Source: Hemerocallis citrina
Lineage: Eukaryota > Streptophyta > Magnoliopsida > Asparagales > Asphodelaceae
Direction: 5' to 3'
Assembly: GCA_017893485.1 (NCBI GenBank)
Contig: CM030366.1
Location: 51,986,565 to 52,050,564, forward strand
DNA: 64,000 nt
Shown: piece after piece, positions 10,879 through 21,804 of the stretch
How the letters are laid out: every line of letters starts with the position of its first letter
Numbering within the stretch: position 1 is the first letter of the stretch
Position numbers and translations under genes: made by a program
The notes under the pieces: model-generated
What the model was told of the DNA's origin: nothing
The model's database searches: none
What the model saw: only the letters and a program-made list of their open reading frames with translations

Positions 10879-13244
10879 TCATAAAAGCGGTGGCCAGTCC
10901 GCAAAAGGCATTACATTTTTGGAAAATTGAAAATGAAGACTACAAAAAGACGAGAAGGTCAGGGGTCCACCTGCGCCTCCGGTTCGACCACAAAGCGCCT
11001 CGCCAGATGGCCCCTCGTCTCTCCCCTCGGCCTGGAGGTCTGTCACCAAAGCGTCGGCTACCACCTCCTCGTCGTCGTCGCCTTCTCCCTCGTCACCTTC
11101 GCTTCCCTCCTCCTCGCCGCCTGAGGGTGGCCCCGGCCACAGCCTGTAGCCGACCCGCTCGAAGCCGAGGACGCGGTCCTGAACATGGTCGAGAGTCCTC
11201 TGGTAGGACATCTCCATGTTCGTGGCCATGTGCTTCTTCGCCTCGGCCTTGATCTTCGTTGCCAAGGCCTCTTTTTCCGCCTTCACATCGGCCAGAGACT
11301 TCGCCGATGCTGCCAACTCCTCGGCAGCCTTTGCGACTTTGGCAGACTCCGCATCAAGCCACCCCTTGACTCGTTCCAGATCGGCCACAAGATCGGCAAC
11401 CTGGACCTCCAAGGCCTCGACTCGCCTCTGCTCGGCCTCGAGTTGCCGAACCGCCTTGACCTTTTCCGCCGTGTCTTTGTCACTGGCGGCCTTCAACTCT
11501 TTCTCCTGCGCGGCGAACGTCTCAAGGAGATGGCCGAAGTGACAAGTGGCCTGTGAAGACAACAAATGATGAGCGCAAGATACGGGCCGAGCTATAGACT
11601 TGAAGAAATTCACAAGAAAAGCTTACCGATACGAGCGACCGAGCCACTTCGTAGATGTCGTCGCTGACTGTCCCCGCCTGCAGCGCGGCTCTATCTTTCG
11701 GGGTTGCCAGGTGCTTGACGACCTGCACCGACATCTGTGAGTTTCAGAGGAATCCATCGTGATTCTTCACTCGCCAGTTCGGCACGAACAGCTGCTTGTG
11801 CTGCTCGGTCAGGATCTCCTCGGCCGGAGCGGTCAACGGCGGAGCGTCGAGCGACAACGCCACAGTAACATCGAAGGCCCCACCAACCGGGGCAGAAGCA
11901 ACGGGCGCCGAAGGCTCTTCGGCAACAACCACCGACGAGGGCGTCTCAGTGACCAGAGGAGGCGGAGTGGTAGTAGAAGCAACCTTGAGTTGCCGACCTG
12001 ACGAGGCAGCCGTGGTCGGCCTCTTCCTCTTCCTGCCATCAGCCACTTTGCCCCTATCGATCATCATGGCATTGAAGTCCATCTTCGACGCTTCTGCACC
12101 AAACGAAACACAAATTGAGTCAGTAAGGCGAGCTAAAGACTTGAAAGAAAGAAAAAAATAAACGAGATGTCAGGAGCATACTCGGGTCGATGGGGCTAAG
12201 GCCTGACCCAAACAGCACCTCCTCCGTCAACTCCCTCCAACTCAACATTGGGAGGGCCATGATCTTCCTCGCCATCTCCTCCTCGGCCGCAGTCAGTACA
12301 AGGTCGACTCTCGCAAACTTGGGCACCTCTGGCTTCCACCGGCTCGGAATTTGCAGTATTGGTGCCCCCCTCAATATGAAGAACTTTTCCTTCCAGCCTT
12401 TGATTGAGTCCGGGTTTTCTATGATCCGAACACCTTTCCTCGGCCCCAGGTAGTACCGATGCTCGGCCTTGTGCATCCGGTTTATTCGATACATGCCTCG
12501 GAAGACCGTCAGGTCCGGCTCGACTTTAGCGTTGCGGCACTGGAGCAGGAAGGCATTCACATGACGCCATGTGTTCGGCATAAATTGGGTCGGCGTGAGG
12601 TAGTACCATCTGAGGACCTGGCACATAAAGGGATGCAGCAGAAAACGCAGTCCGGCGTTCAAAGAGTCATAGTCGAACATGCACATATCCGACGACGATA
12701 GCTTGGAATTCACCCGCATCCCAACGCCGGGAAGAATTAACTTGTACTCCGGAGGGACGGCGAACCCCTTTCTAATCCGAAGGAGATCCCTCTCGGACAA
12801 CACCGACCCAATCTCGTCTGCCTCAGTGGTCAGTGCCGGGTTGGGTTCCTCGTAAACCTCTGATTGGCCGAAGATCGCCTTCTTCATGAGGTCGCCTTCG
12901 TATTGCCTAACCCCAGCATGCCCAGACAGTACCGAAGGGTATCGGCCCATCTCAGGGGCCCGCTTCGGATTCTCCACGATCACTTCGACCATGGGAGATT
13001 GGGCACCACCCTCCTCTTCTTCTTCTCCTTCCTCGCCTCGGCCACAGATGGCTCGGCTACTTGCTTCCCCTTCCTTCGGATCTCCGCCTGCCTCCTCTCC
13101 TCAGCGCCACCATCGCCCGAGGACGAAGCCTCACTCAATGAGTTCACTCTTGACAGCTCTATAAAAAAAAAGCTAAGGCAAATAGACTGACCTTGAAGTG
13201 ACGTTCACGGTCGGAATGAGCTCGCCGGAAATCGCCTGGCCCAT
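10879..13244 (-). pseudogene. Antisense multi-exon Tat gene (Transposase_28-like)
   Basis: Proposed exons: 13244-13192 (ATG of MGQAISGEL), about 13149-12182, 12093-11627 and 11550-10879. The introns have GT-AG ends (donor GTATGC at 12181 with acceptor GCAG at 12094; donor GTAAGC at 11626 with acceptor ACAG at 11551), and the last two junctions keep the reading frame exactly. Exon 2 carries the conserved plant 'putative gypsy type transposon' domain: KLSSSDMCMFDYDSLNAGLR, LHPFMCQVLRWYYLTPTQF and PNTWRHVNAFLLQC. Exon 4 is coiled coil with an acidic tail. One TGA interrupts exon 3 near 11746, and a possible frameshift lies near 12993. Function is not established; antisense genes of this kind are known in Tat elements such as Grande and RIRE2. 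Confidence 0.72.
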
Positions 13245-13480
13245 GCGACAGCTAGCGCAACCGCCTTGGAGAAAAGATCGCCGCTAGCAGAGCATAGAGA
13301 GTAAAAGTGAAATCTTGGAGTGAAAAGTGAGAAATGAGCTTGGGGGTGGGGGAGTAGAAACTTATAACCCCCAAAACAACGCTTGGGCTGCCTTGGGAAC
13401 CTAAAAGGCCCACTAAGAAGCCCAAGCGCCAAGACTGAACGTCACGACGATTCAACAGAGAATCCTCAAATCACTAAGTC
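13245..13480 (-). other. Upstream region of the antisense gene
   Basis: Non-coding DNA 5' of the antisense start codon; it should hold that gene's promoter and leader. A TATA-like TTATAAG (minus strand) lies at about 13360. Evidence is position only. Confidence 0.35.
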
Positions 13481-15058
13481 CATGATTCGGCTACCGGCGT
13501 GCCTGGCCATGCTATCGAACAGCTTGGCAGAGCGGCCGAGTTACTGAGTCTCTTCAAAACGTCCAACTCAATGCCTCGACTACCGGCACCGAGCTTCCGG
13601 ACCGAGGAGACAAGGAACCGACCCTCGTATATGGAGAAAAATCCTTCCGAGGCGAAATCACCGTCGGATCTCTTCAAAATTCGTGTCAAAACTCGATGGA
13701 CGGTTCAGATTGCGCCACGCCCACAAAACGACAAGATAACGTTTTCTCGAGATCTGAACCCTGTCCTCATGATCCACGCAATGATGGACGCACCAGATCC
13801 GACCACGTGTACCTTCCGAACTGCCTGCCACCGGCCTGCTTAACCGAGCTACCGAACAGCTTGGCCAAGCAGCCGAGCTACTGGGCCGAAAGGTGGCGAC
13901 CCTTCATAGCCAAGATTCTTCAAAACGTCCAACTCCATGCCTCGACTACCGACACCGAGCTTCCGGACCGAGGAGACGAGGAGCCGACCCTCATATATGG
14001 AGAAAAATCCTTTCGAGGCGAAATCACCATCGGATCTCTTCAAAATTCGTGTCAAAACTCGATGGACGGTTCAGATTGCTGCACGCCTACAAAACGACAA
14101 GATAATGTTTTCTCGAGATCTGAACCCTATCCTCGTGATCCACGCAATGATGGACACACCAGATCCGACCACGTGTACCTTCCGAACTGCCTGCCACCGG
14201 CCTGCTTAACCGAGCTACCGAACAGCTTGGCCAAGCAGCCAAGCGACTGGGCCGGAAGGTGGCACCCCTTCAAAGCCGAGACTCCCCAAAACATCCAACT
14301 CCATACCTCGGCTGACGAAACCGAACCTCCGAACCGAGGGGACGAGGAACCGACCCTCGTATATGGCGAAAAAACCTGCCGACCATCCTCAGCCGTTGGA
14401 TCTTGTCAAAAAGCGTGCTCGTCATGATGGACGGCTCAGATCTCGCCACGTCCACTAAACAACAAGATAGTGTTTTTTGGGATCCGTGCTGAGATGGACG
14501 CCCAGGATCACGCCACGTACTTCGGCTGATTCCGAAGTATGTGTGCCGACCTGCCGAGCAGAGGGAACGAGGAACCGACCCCCGTATATGGCGAAAAAAC
14601 CTGCCGACCAACCTCAGCCGTTGGATCTTGTCAAAAAACACGCTCGTCATGATGGACGGCTCAGATCTCGCAACGTACCTCGGCAGATTCCGAACTATGT
14701 GTGCCGACCTGCCGAGCCAAGGGGATGAGGAACCGACCCTCGTATATGGCAAAAAAAACCCGCCGACCCATCTCAGCCGTTAGATCTTGTCAAAAAGCGC
14801 GCTCGTCATTATGAACGGCTCATATCTTGCCATGTTCACTAAATAACAAGATAGCATTTTTTGGGGATACGCGCTGTGATGGACGCTCAGGATGACGCCA
14901 CGTAGCTCGGCTGATTCCGAGCCGTTGGCCAATCTACCGAGCAGAGGAGCCGAGGAGCCGACCCTCGTTAATAGAGAAACTATCTGCCGAGGAATAGGGA
15001 TCGTCTGATCGCCCAGAAAATCGTGCTCGGCGCTGATCAAGGGTCTAGATTGCGCCAC
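13481..15058 (+). repeat. Tandem repeat field of the Tat 3' region
   Basis: Two long units (GAACAGCTTGG at 13517, 13854 and 14220, spacing 337 and 366) contain the fixed segment GAACCGACCCTCGTATATGG followed by GATGGACGGTTCAGATTGC. From about 14280 shorter, more diverged copies follow (CGTATATGG at about 14359, 14583 and 14740, with one more related copy near 14960). The same unit appears once at 9595-9730. Open frames here, for example 13696-14427, are repeats without family features. Confidence 0.8.
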
Positions 15059-15481
15059 GCCATAAATCGGTATTTAAAAATCAATTTTTATTTATTTAAA
15101 TCGTTTTATTTATTTAAAAATTGCGAAAAAATTGCTAAAAATTCGGGAAAATTAACTAAAAATTCTAGAAAATAATTATAAATTTGGGGGAATATTTTTG
15201 AGCCCCTGAATGAACAATTATTGCTTAGAATGTACTGTTAAGGCCCCCGAACGATTGGTTAACACATCGCAAAATTAAATAAATAATCCGAAAAAATAAA
15301 TAAAAACTGTCGAATATTCAACAAGGCTTCGAACAGCTTACAGTTTCAAAAATCACCTCACTACCCCCTTCGAGATTCAAAACCCTCCATTCGGACTCCG
15401 ATACAACTCCGCTAGCCATTGAAACAGTTAAACTACTCCTCAAAGGCTGACCACACTCAGTCTTTAGGAGTGGGGGGCTCG
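15059..15481 (+). other. A/T-rich spacer and polypurine tract before the 3' LTR
   Basis: 15060-15330 is A/T-rich, non-coding DNA. At 15466-15478 lies AGGAGTGGGGGGC, a good polypurine tract for plus-strand priming, directly before the LTR start. Confidence 0.6.
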
Positions 15482-16084
15482 TGATATGGCTAAAAATGGG
15501 GTTAAATCGGAACCGTCCAGATTGGGAACGAATCTTGAAGCTCAGGGGTCAAACGGTAATTTTACATATAGATGGGTCCGAAGCGGGCACTGGATCTCCC
15601 CTTCACAGATCCAATAACTCGCAAAACGGATCCACTCCAGCTGGGTACGGGTCCCGACCCAAGACAAACCCAGACCAGCAAGAGGAGATCAAGGGTCACT
15701 GATTTGACTAAATCAACGGGCCTGATTTGCAGTTATCCTCTCACCGGGAATCAGGGATCAGTTTCCTAAACTAATTATGAGGATTTTACTCCTAACGGTT
15801 TCACAGGAAATCAGGTCCCTAATCAGACTGCCATGGCGACTATAAATACCTCCTACCTACCACTGTGACCAGGTAATCACTCTTTTTCCAACTTAAGCTC
15901 TTTCTTAATCATCACTGGTTATTGACAAGAGCATCGGAGGGTGCGTCGCCGGAATCAACCCCGGTGTATCGCACTTCCTTGCAGGTGAGCGGCGGGAATC
16001 AGCAGGCTTGGATCCGCTATTCAGGTTTTTCCACGAACTCACAAATCTCATCTGTTTACCCCCACACCAGAATCAGCGGTAACA
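15482..16084 (+). repeat. 3' LTR of the Tat-like element
   Basis: It begins TGATATGGC after the polypurine tract and ends GCGGTAACA, a form typical of Tat LTR ends (TTTACCCCCACACCAGAATC before it). TATAAATA lies at 15841-15848. There is no second LTR to compare, so the 603-bp length rests on the end motifs. Confidence 0.7.
15841..15848 (+). promoter_or_regulatory. TATA box of the Tat LTR
   Basis: TATAAATA, about 360 bp into the LTR, followed by pyrimidine-rich leader sequence. Confidence 0.5.
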
Positions 16085-16639
16085 CATGGTATTCATGTTA
16101 CTTTCCTCTACTCCAATATACCAATTCATACACAAAATAAAAACTAACTAGAGATGAGAACACCCACCTTCAAATTGAGAAAAAACCTAGTCTTTAACCT
16201 CTCATTCTCCTTCACCAAGCTCGCTCCACTTGATTCAATACCTACAAAAGAGTAAATGTTTTGTGGCTAAAACACTCTTCTTTCTCTTTCTTTATCTTTC
16301 TTTTTCTTTTTTTTGGGAACAACTCACATGGAGAAAATTGAAGGAAGATAGAAGAAGAAGAAGAATGGAGCTTTCAAAATTGAGAGAGATGAGATTGGGG
16401 GGGGGGGGGGGGGGGGGTTATTCATTTCCGAAAATGAAGGTGGGTGGATGGGTAAGGGTGGGTGAGGTGTAGGGTGGTGATGAAGCGTAGGTGGGTGCGT
16501 GGGATGGATGGATGGATGGGACCCAACACAAAAGTATTGGAAGCTTCAAGTCAATTCTCACAAATTCATGAAGAATCCTTCATGGCTAATGGTAGCCATT
16601 GGATTTCATCAATCAAGATCAAGCATACAACCTACAGTA

Positions 16640-16703
16640 GGGTTCCTAACCCTAGGTTAGGTCAAGAAATCCTAACCCTAGGTTAAGCAAACCCTAACCC
16701 TAA
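16640..16703. repeat. Telomere-like CCCTAA-rich stretch
   Basis: CCTAACCCTAGGTTAGG and AAACCCTAACCCTAATAAA occur twice in about 60 bp inside the LTR fragment. It is irregular, not a clean CCCTAAA array. Confidence 0.5.
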
Positions 16704-16727
16704 TAAAACAATGTATGATTAATTGAT

Positions 16728-16777
16728 TACTATTCAACTTCATATTTTACTAACCCAAAATATGAAGTTGAATAGTA
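16728..16777. repeat. Perfect 21-bp inverted repeat
   Basis: Arms 16728-16748 and 16757-16777 (left arm TACTATTCAACTTCATATTTT) are exact complements around the loop ACTAACCC. An AT dinucleotide run follows at once. It would form a strong hairpin in RNA or single-stranded DNA. Confidence 0.85.
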
Positions 16778-17072
16778 TATATATATATATATATACTCTT
16801 TAAAAATAAGATAATTTGAATTTATAAAAATATATGTTTATAAAAATTATTATTTTTTCCCAAAGATTATTTAGTGAAAATAATCGAGGCAAATCCATAA
16901 TTTAATTGAGAAGACATCTCGAATCTATCTTATCGGGTTCAGAATATATAATATATCTGAAGTTTCTCAATTAAAACCAATTATCATGGAAAAATATAGA
17001 ATCTCGTGCAATTTCTACCTGTGCACGGATTACAATGAAAAATAGCTATATGCTATTTTGCGGGGTGTTACA

Positions 17073-17760
17073 GATAACTACAAACTGAATCAAGGACGGG
17101 CACTAGAAATGAAGATGTGATGAGACCTGAGAAAATGTAAGTTGGACGTTTCTATATAGTCGGGCGGTGTACTCCAGGACTGTAGATTCAGTCGGGCAGT
17201 GTACTTCGGGACTGTAATCGCCGTGCATCTAGTCGGGCGGTGTACTCCGGGACAGTGATAGCTATGCGGAGCAAGACAAGCCTTAATTAAATTCAGAATT
17301 ATGAATGATCGGGCGGTGTACTTCGGGATCATGAATAGTTGGGCGGATAGGAGGTGGATCTCCAATATATTCTGGGCTAGAGCCGCACTTGCGGAATCTT
17401 GGCATGAGGTAGATTCTGTATAGTTGGGCGGTATACTCCGGGACTGGAATACATACTCGTGGGATGCCTGAACCTTGTTTTCGTCACCACAGTAGGATTT
17501 CATAACGAGGGATTGAACCCTAAAATGAGGAGTATGATAAGGGCTTGCCTTCGGATATATGTAGTATGGGATGCATAGAATCCGAACAAGTATACATTAG
17601 TGTCATCGTAGTGTGAATGTCTGCATTAGGCATTAGGTCATATCATACACTGACATAATTAGAATAATTACTTTTCTATGTTTTCTACATTCAAGTTTGT
17701 GTTTGCTAAAATAAAAGAATCGCTAAATAAATGCATTGCGTCAATTGTATGCAAATGATG
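17073..17760 (+). repeat. Plus-strand large-LTR remnant, left piece
   Basis: It matches, with divergence, the second half of the LTR at 18031-21790. It has the same GGCGGTG-ACTCC repeats, T-arm-like sequence GGGATTGAACCC (17509-17520) and box TGTAGTATGGGATGCATAGA (17560-17579). It stops at 17760 in the middle of the CGTCA/TGACG inverted repeat and resumes at 30565, so it is the oldest layer of this nest. Confidence 0.8.
17159..17445 (+). repeat. Interspersed GGGCGGTGTACTCCGGGAC repeats
   Basis: About six copies of GTCGGGCGGTGTACTCCGGG or close variants occur at irregular 50-100 bp spacing. The younger LTRs hold three related copies (TCGGCGGTGGACTCCAAG) at about 20934-21185 and 26687-26940. 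Confidence 0.75.
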
Positions 17761-18030
17761 TGTAACACCCCGAATTCCAAAATACTACTGAATTCGAAGT
17801 TCCACATGATCTTTACATTTCTTTCGTACAATTTTACAAGGAAATAAAAATATTTCCAGAGTTACATTACACCTTTACATTATTACAGCGGAAGTAATTT
17901 TACAATAAATTACATGAAATAACATTTAAATCAATCTTGAGCAGCATGTATACTTCAATTTGTCAAGCATCTTTATCCTGCATGTAAAACTGTGGGCGTA
18001 TCAGTTCATTCAACTGACGAAATATTATAC
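17761..18030 (-). repeat. Solo LTR (minus), 3' piece
   Basis: On the minus strand this ends GGAATTCGGGGTGTTACA at 17761. With 27549-30564 it makes one LTR of about 3.3 kb flanked by TGATG (17756-17760) and TGACG (30565-30569), a target duplication with one change. Because the duplication touches both LTR ends directly, this is a solo LTR left by recombination. It contains the inverted repeat CGTCAGTT/AACTGA-TACG at 18019-17997. Confidence 0.82.
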
Positions 18031-21000
18031 TGTAACACCCCGCAAAATTGGAATTACAATTTTGCCCTCGTGTGTTACGCACGTGTATTTTGTAACGTGT
18101 TTTCATCCCGTATTTTGATTATCGACTATTTATTTATTTTCAATATTGATTTTTCCCTATTTTGAGTCAACAAAAATATAATATTTCGATATTTGTATTC
18201 TACGTGCTTTTTACGTATTTTCAATACACGTATTAATTACATATTCTCCACCGCTACGTACAATATTTTCTATGTGTTTAAATTATTTATTTTATATATT
18301 TAAATCTATTTTATAAAAACGGAAATTCATTTCCCCCTATTTTGATTAAAATACATTTTTCAATTTTTTTGCACGTATGGTGCACGTGCAAATTTTTTAT
18401 TCTCATTTTGCTACTCTCATTTTACTATTTTTAGCATGCATTAGTTTTATTTAGCCTTTCTTTTGATCCATAGACCTATAAACTAAAATGTAGCCCATTA
18501 GGAGAGGAGCCCAATAGATAATTAAATAAATTAATTAGTAATGAGCCCATGTAGCAAGCCCACTAAATAATTAAATAAATTAATTAGTAATGAGCCCATG
18601 TAGCAAGCCCACTAGATAATCAAACTAATTAATTAGAAATGAGCCCATGTAGCAAGCCCATTATTAAAATCACAAATTAAGTTATACATGACAAGTTACA
18701 ATATTAGTACACATTTTTGAGTTATAGAAATGTGTTCATATTTGTTTGTGCATGTATGCATGCACACACAAATGTATTTGGACCATTTTGTGGGCTAGGG
18801 GAGGGGATTAATGGAGTGGTTAAGTTCATGGAGAGTGGGGAGATGAGAGGTTGGGAGTTTTAGGAGTTAAAATATGAAGAGGTGAGAATTAAAAAGAGAA
18901 TTAAAATGAGAAGTTATTGGGTGGGAGATTTTGCAATATAGTCCCTAGCATTGTCCTATAAATAGCAACCCATCTCTCATTCTTTTTCACACCAAAAATA
19001 AAATAAACAAGAGAAAAAAAAAAAGAGAAAGAAAAGAGTGTAAGAAAAAAAAAAGAGTTATTGTGCTTGGAGGATCTCTTGCTTGGAGCTATTGCTAGGA
19101 GGAGAAGCCTTACTAGGAGCTAGGAATCATTGGATCTAGAAGTGGTGCTCTTCCCTTCATTAGTCAAGCTTCAATAAGGTGGGTGTCTCCTACTTTCTAA
19201 ATTTTTTTTAGAATGTACATGCAAATAAAAAAAAAAATAAAAATAAAATGAATGAGTAGTTTTGAGTTGATAAAATAGAATAACTATACTATGATTGTGA
19301 TGAGATTAATAGTGAATCATGCTATGTTGACAAATAGATTAACATTGTGTTAGTGGGTGATTTCTTACTTTCTAATGTGGAGAATGCATGCTTAAAATTT
19401 ATAAATGTGTAGTGTAGATTGAACATGATATGATGTTTGTAAACAAAATCCATGTTAATATAGTCTACCATGAATGAAGAAATCTTGTTGTGATTAAGTA
19501 ACCAATTGTCACCATATTAAGGAGAAAGAAGAATTTTGACAACATAAATTAATACAAAGAATCATGTTAATATGCTTAGGAAATTTGTATGTGTTGAATA
19601 TACGATTCATGTGTAATATTGTTATACTAAAATTATGCTTGATACCATGATGAGTCAAATGAAGAAAGAAAGAAAGATGAATTAGATTATTACTACAAAA
19701 TATGTCTACTATTGCATGTTGTTATGTAAAAATATAATTCTTCATAAAAGAATTATCCTTGATGATTAAGAGACATGTTTATCTTTATTACCAAAATTCA
19801 ATTAGTTTGATGGTGGACATAAACTAGTCTTCATGAATAAAACTCTTAGAAATCAAGTTTTTTTGAGAAAAATGCAAAATCTATATCTAGAATGAGAAGG
19901 GGAATTATTTAAAAATAGAAATACATATTTTAAAAAGAGTTTGAAATGAGATTTGCTACTGTTTTTAAAATTTATCTCAGTCAAGAGAAAGTTTATTTCA
20001 ATATCATAAAGTGTTGGATCTTTGGATAAACGATTTTTGATTTTTAGGTAAAAAGAAAAAAAAAACTGTTATGGGTCAGTCGGGTAAATATTTTCGAAAG
20101 TGGACCAGTTTGGTAAATAATTTCAAAAGTGGACCAGTTTGGTAAATAATTTCGAAAGTGGATCAGCTCGGTAATTATTTGGGTTGAGGACAAAATACAT
20201 TAAGGCCTTCTCCCATTATAATAGTAGAGAAGTAGAGATTAATTAAGAGCATAATTTAGATTTTTAGAAGAAAAGTAAAGTGTTGGTATGAGAATAAATT
20301 GTCTCAAGGAGATTATTTCTTTTAAATTGAATACTTGATTAGTATACATGCTCAAATTGGATAATGAGTTTCTGACTTAAGATTTTAATTATTAAAGAGT
20401 ATGAGATTTATCATTGTGTGAAATGATTTTTCTTTTGAAAAGGTTATACTCTAAATTTTGTTTAAGAAAGGTTAATGTGGTTGAGATATATTATATGTGC
20501 TTAAGTTGCTAAAGAGACTTAAAGTGATGGATTTATGTCATGAAAAGAATTATTGTTTTCAAAGATTGTGAACGAATGAATCATGAGTGATGCAAAGATG
20601 AGACATTGATTAAAGTATGGATAAGTTAGAGACATGAATATAATAAGTTAAGACATGATTATTAAAGGGTATATGTACCCATGCTTCTTGTACATGAAAG
20701 CTTATGACTTTGAGTTAGTAAGACCTCGGTACCGGCATTATTGAAAGAAAAGAATTGAGAAATGATTTGGAGATATGGCTAAGGAGCCATCTCGTATTTG
20801 TTGATTAAGACCGGTAGGAGGAAAAACTAATTCTTTGAATGGAAATTATTCATGTCTTGAACTTAGGAAAATTTAGGCACATAAGTGAAGATGTAGTAAA
20901 CTTAGGGAAACGTAAGTGGGGTGTTCTATATAGTCGGCGGTGGACTCCAAGACTATAGACCCAGTTGGTGGACTGAGGTTGCCCTGTGGGAGACGGATTA

Positions 21001-21790
21001 TTATATTTTAATCCGGGACTATGAGGACGGGTCGGCGGTGGACTCCAAGATCTTGAGTAGTCGGACGGATGGTTTTTTATGTTTACCGTCTCCATTGTAT
21101 ATATATATATACTGGGCTAGAGGGTCACATACGGGACGGTTCGCACGATGTGGAATCTGTTATAACAGCCGGCGGTGGACTCCAAGGCTGGGATTCACAT
21201 TCGTGGAATAGTCTGAACTTTGTTTTGCTACCGGGTAGTTTTCATGGCGAGGGATCGAGTCCTTTATGGTGGAGTACGTAGGCGCTTGCCCTCGGACCTA
21301 TGTAGTATGGGATGCATAGAATCCGAACAAGTGTGCATTAGTGTCATCCTAGTGTAAGATTGTGTGCATTAGGCATTAAGGCATGACATACACTTATGTT
21401 TAGGATAATCACTTTTGACACTTTACTTGTTCATTCAATCTTTTTGTGATTTGTTAAAGTATGAGATCGTTATACTATTCCCGGCATAGAGAGGATAGCC
21501 GTGTATAACATTTCGTCAGTTATAAGTAACTGACGTGCCCACAGATTGACATGCAGGTAATGGACTATTCATGAAGCTATAAAGTGGATATGCTGGTGCT
21601 GTTTTATTTTAAAGATGTTGTAATGTTTTATTGTAAATTTCAGTCTTCCGCTGTGTAAAACCAAGTTGTAATTGAACTCTGATGTATTGTGAATAAAAAG
21701 TTTTAAATTTTCCTTGTAAAATTGTACGAAGTGAAGTAAAGATCCTGTGGAATCTCGAATTTATCCTTATTTGAAATTCGGGGCGTTACA
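18031..21790 (+). repeat. 5' LTR of the LARD
   Basis: Begins TGTAACACCCCG and ends CGGGGCGTTACA, a 12-bp terminal inverted repeat with one mismatch here and none in the 3' copy. Within it: TATAAATA (18957-18964), a GTGGGT donor-like site (19176-19189), three GGCGGTGGACTCC repeats, a T-arm-like site (21251-21263), a box (21301-21320) and an inverted repeat (21514-21535). Non-coding throughout. Confidence 0.95.
18957..18964 (+). promoter_or_regulatory. TATA box of the LARD 5' LTR
   Basis: TATAAATA after TTGTCC, repeated at 24708-24715 in the 3' LTR. About 215 bp downstream lies the conserved AAG/GTGGGTGTCTC site. Confidence 0.6.
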
Positions 21791-21792
21791 GA

Positions 21793-21804
21793 TGGTATCA
21801 GAGC
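21793..21804 (+). promoter_or_regulatory. Primer binding site, initiator tRNA-Met
   Basis: TGGTATCAGAGC, two bases after the 5' LTR. It is the exact complement of the 3' end of plant initiator tRNA-Met. Confidence 0.95.

Larger units (their letters stand above)
4326..16084 (+). mobile_element. Tat-like Ty3/gypsy element with antisense gene, 5' truncated
   Basis: Order on the plus strand: gag, protease, reverse transcriptase, RNase H, a second (archaeal-type) RNase H, integrase, a 113-bp tandem repeat, a multi-exon antisense gene, a second tandem-repeat field and a 3' LTR. The extra RNase H between pol RNase H and integrase, plus an antisense open reading frame 3' of pol, are known marks of the Tat clade. 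The 5' LTR and N-terminal gag are missing because the Athila-like element sits at the left boundary. Gag-pol is broken by several stops, frameshifts and an internal deletion, so the copy is dead, though integrase stays open over 512 residues. Confidence 0.88.
16085..17072 (-). repeat. Large-LTR fragment, minus strand
   Basis: On the minus strand it begins at 17072 with TGTAACACCCCGCAAAATAG, the start shared by the large-LTR families here. It carries the conserved leader site AAGGTGGGTGTTCTC at 16170-16156. It is cut at 16085 by the Tat LTR, so the rest lies beyond the left edge. It contains a run of 21 G (16397-16417), a GATG microsatellite, CCCTAACCC-rich sequence and a perfect inverted repeat. 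Confidence 0.7.

Noticed and set aside
13696..14427. A 243-codon protein gene in the Tat 3' region
   Set aside because: It is a tandem repeat read through; the same peptide repeats with the DNA unit and has no family match.
16640..16703. A true telomere or chromosome end
   Set aside because: The CCCTAA-like units are few and irregular and sit inside an LTR fragment.
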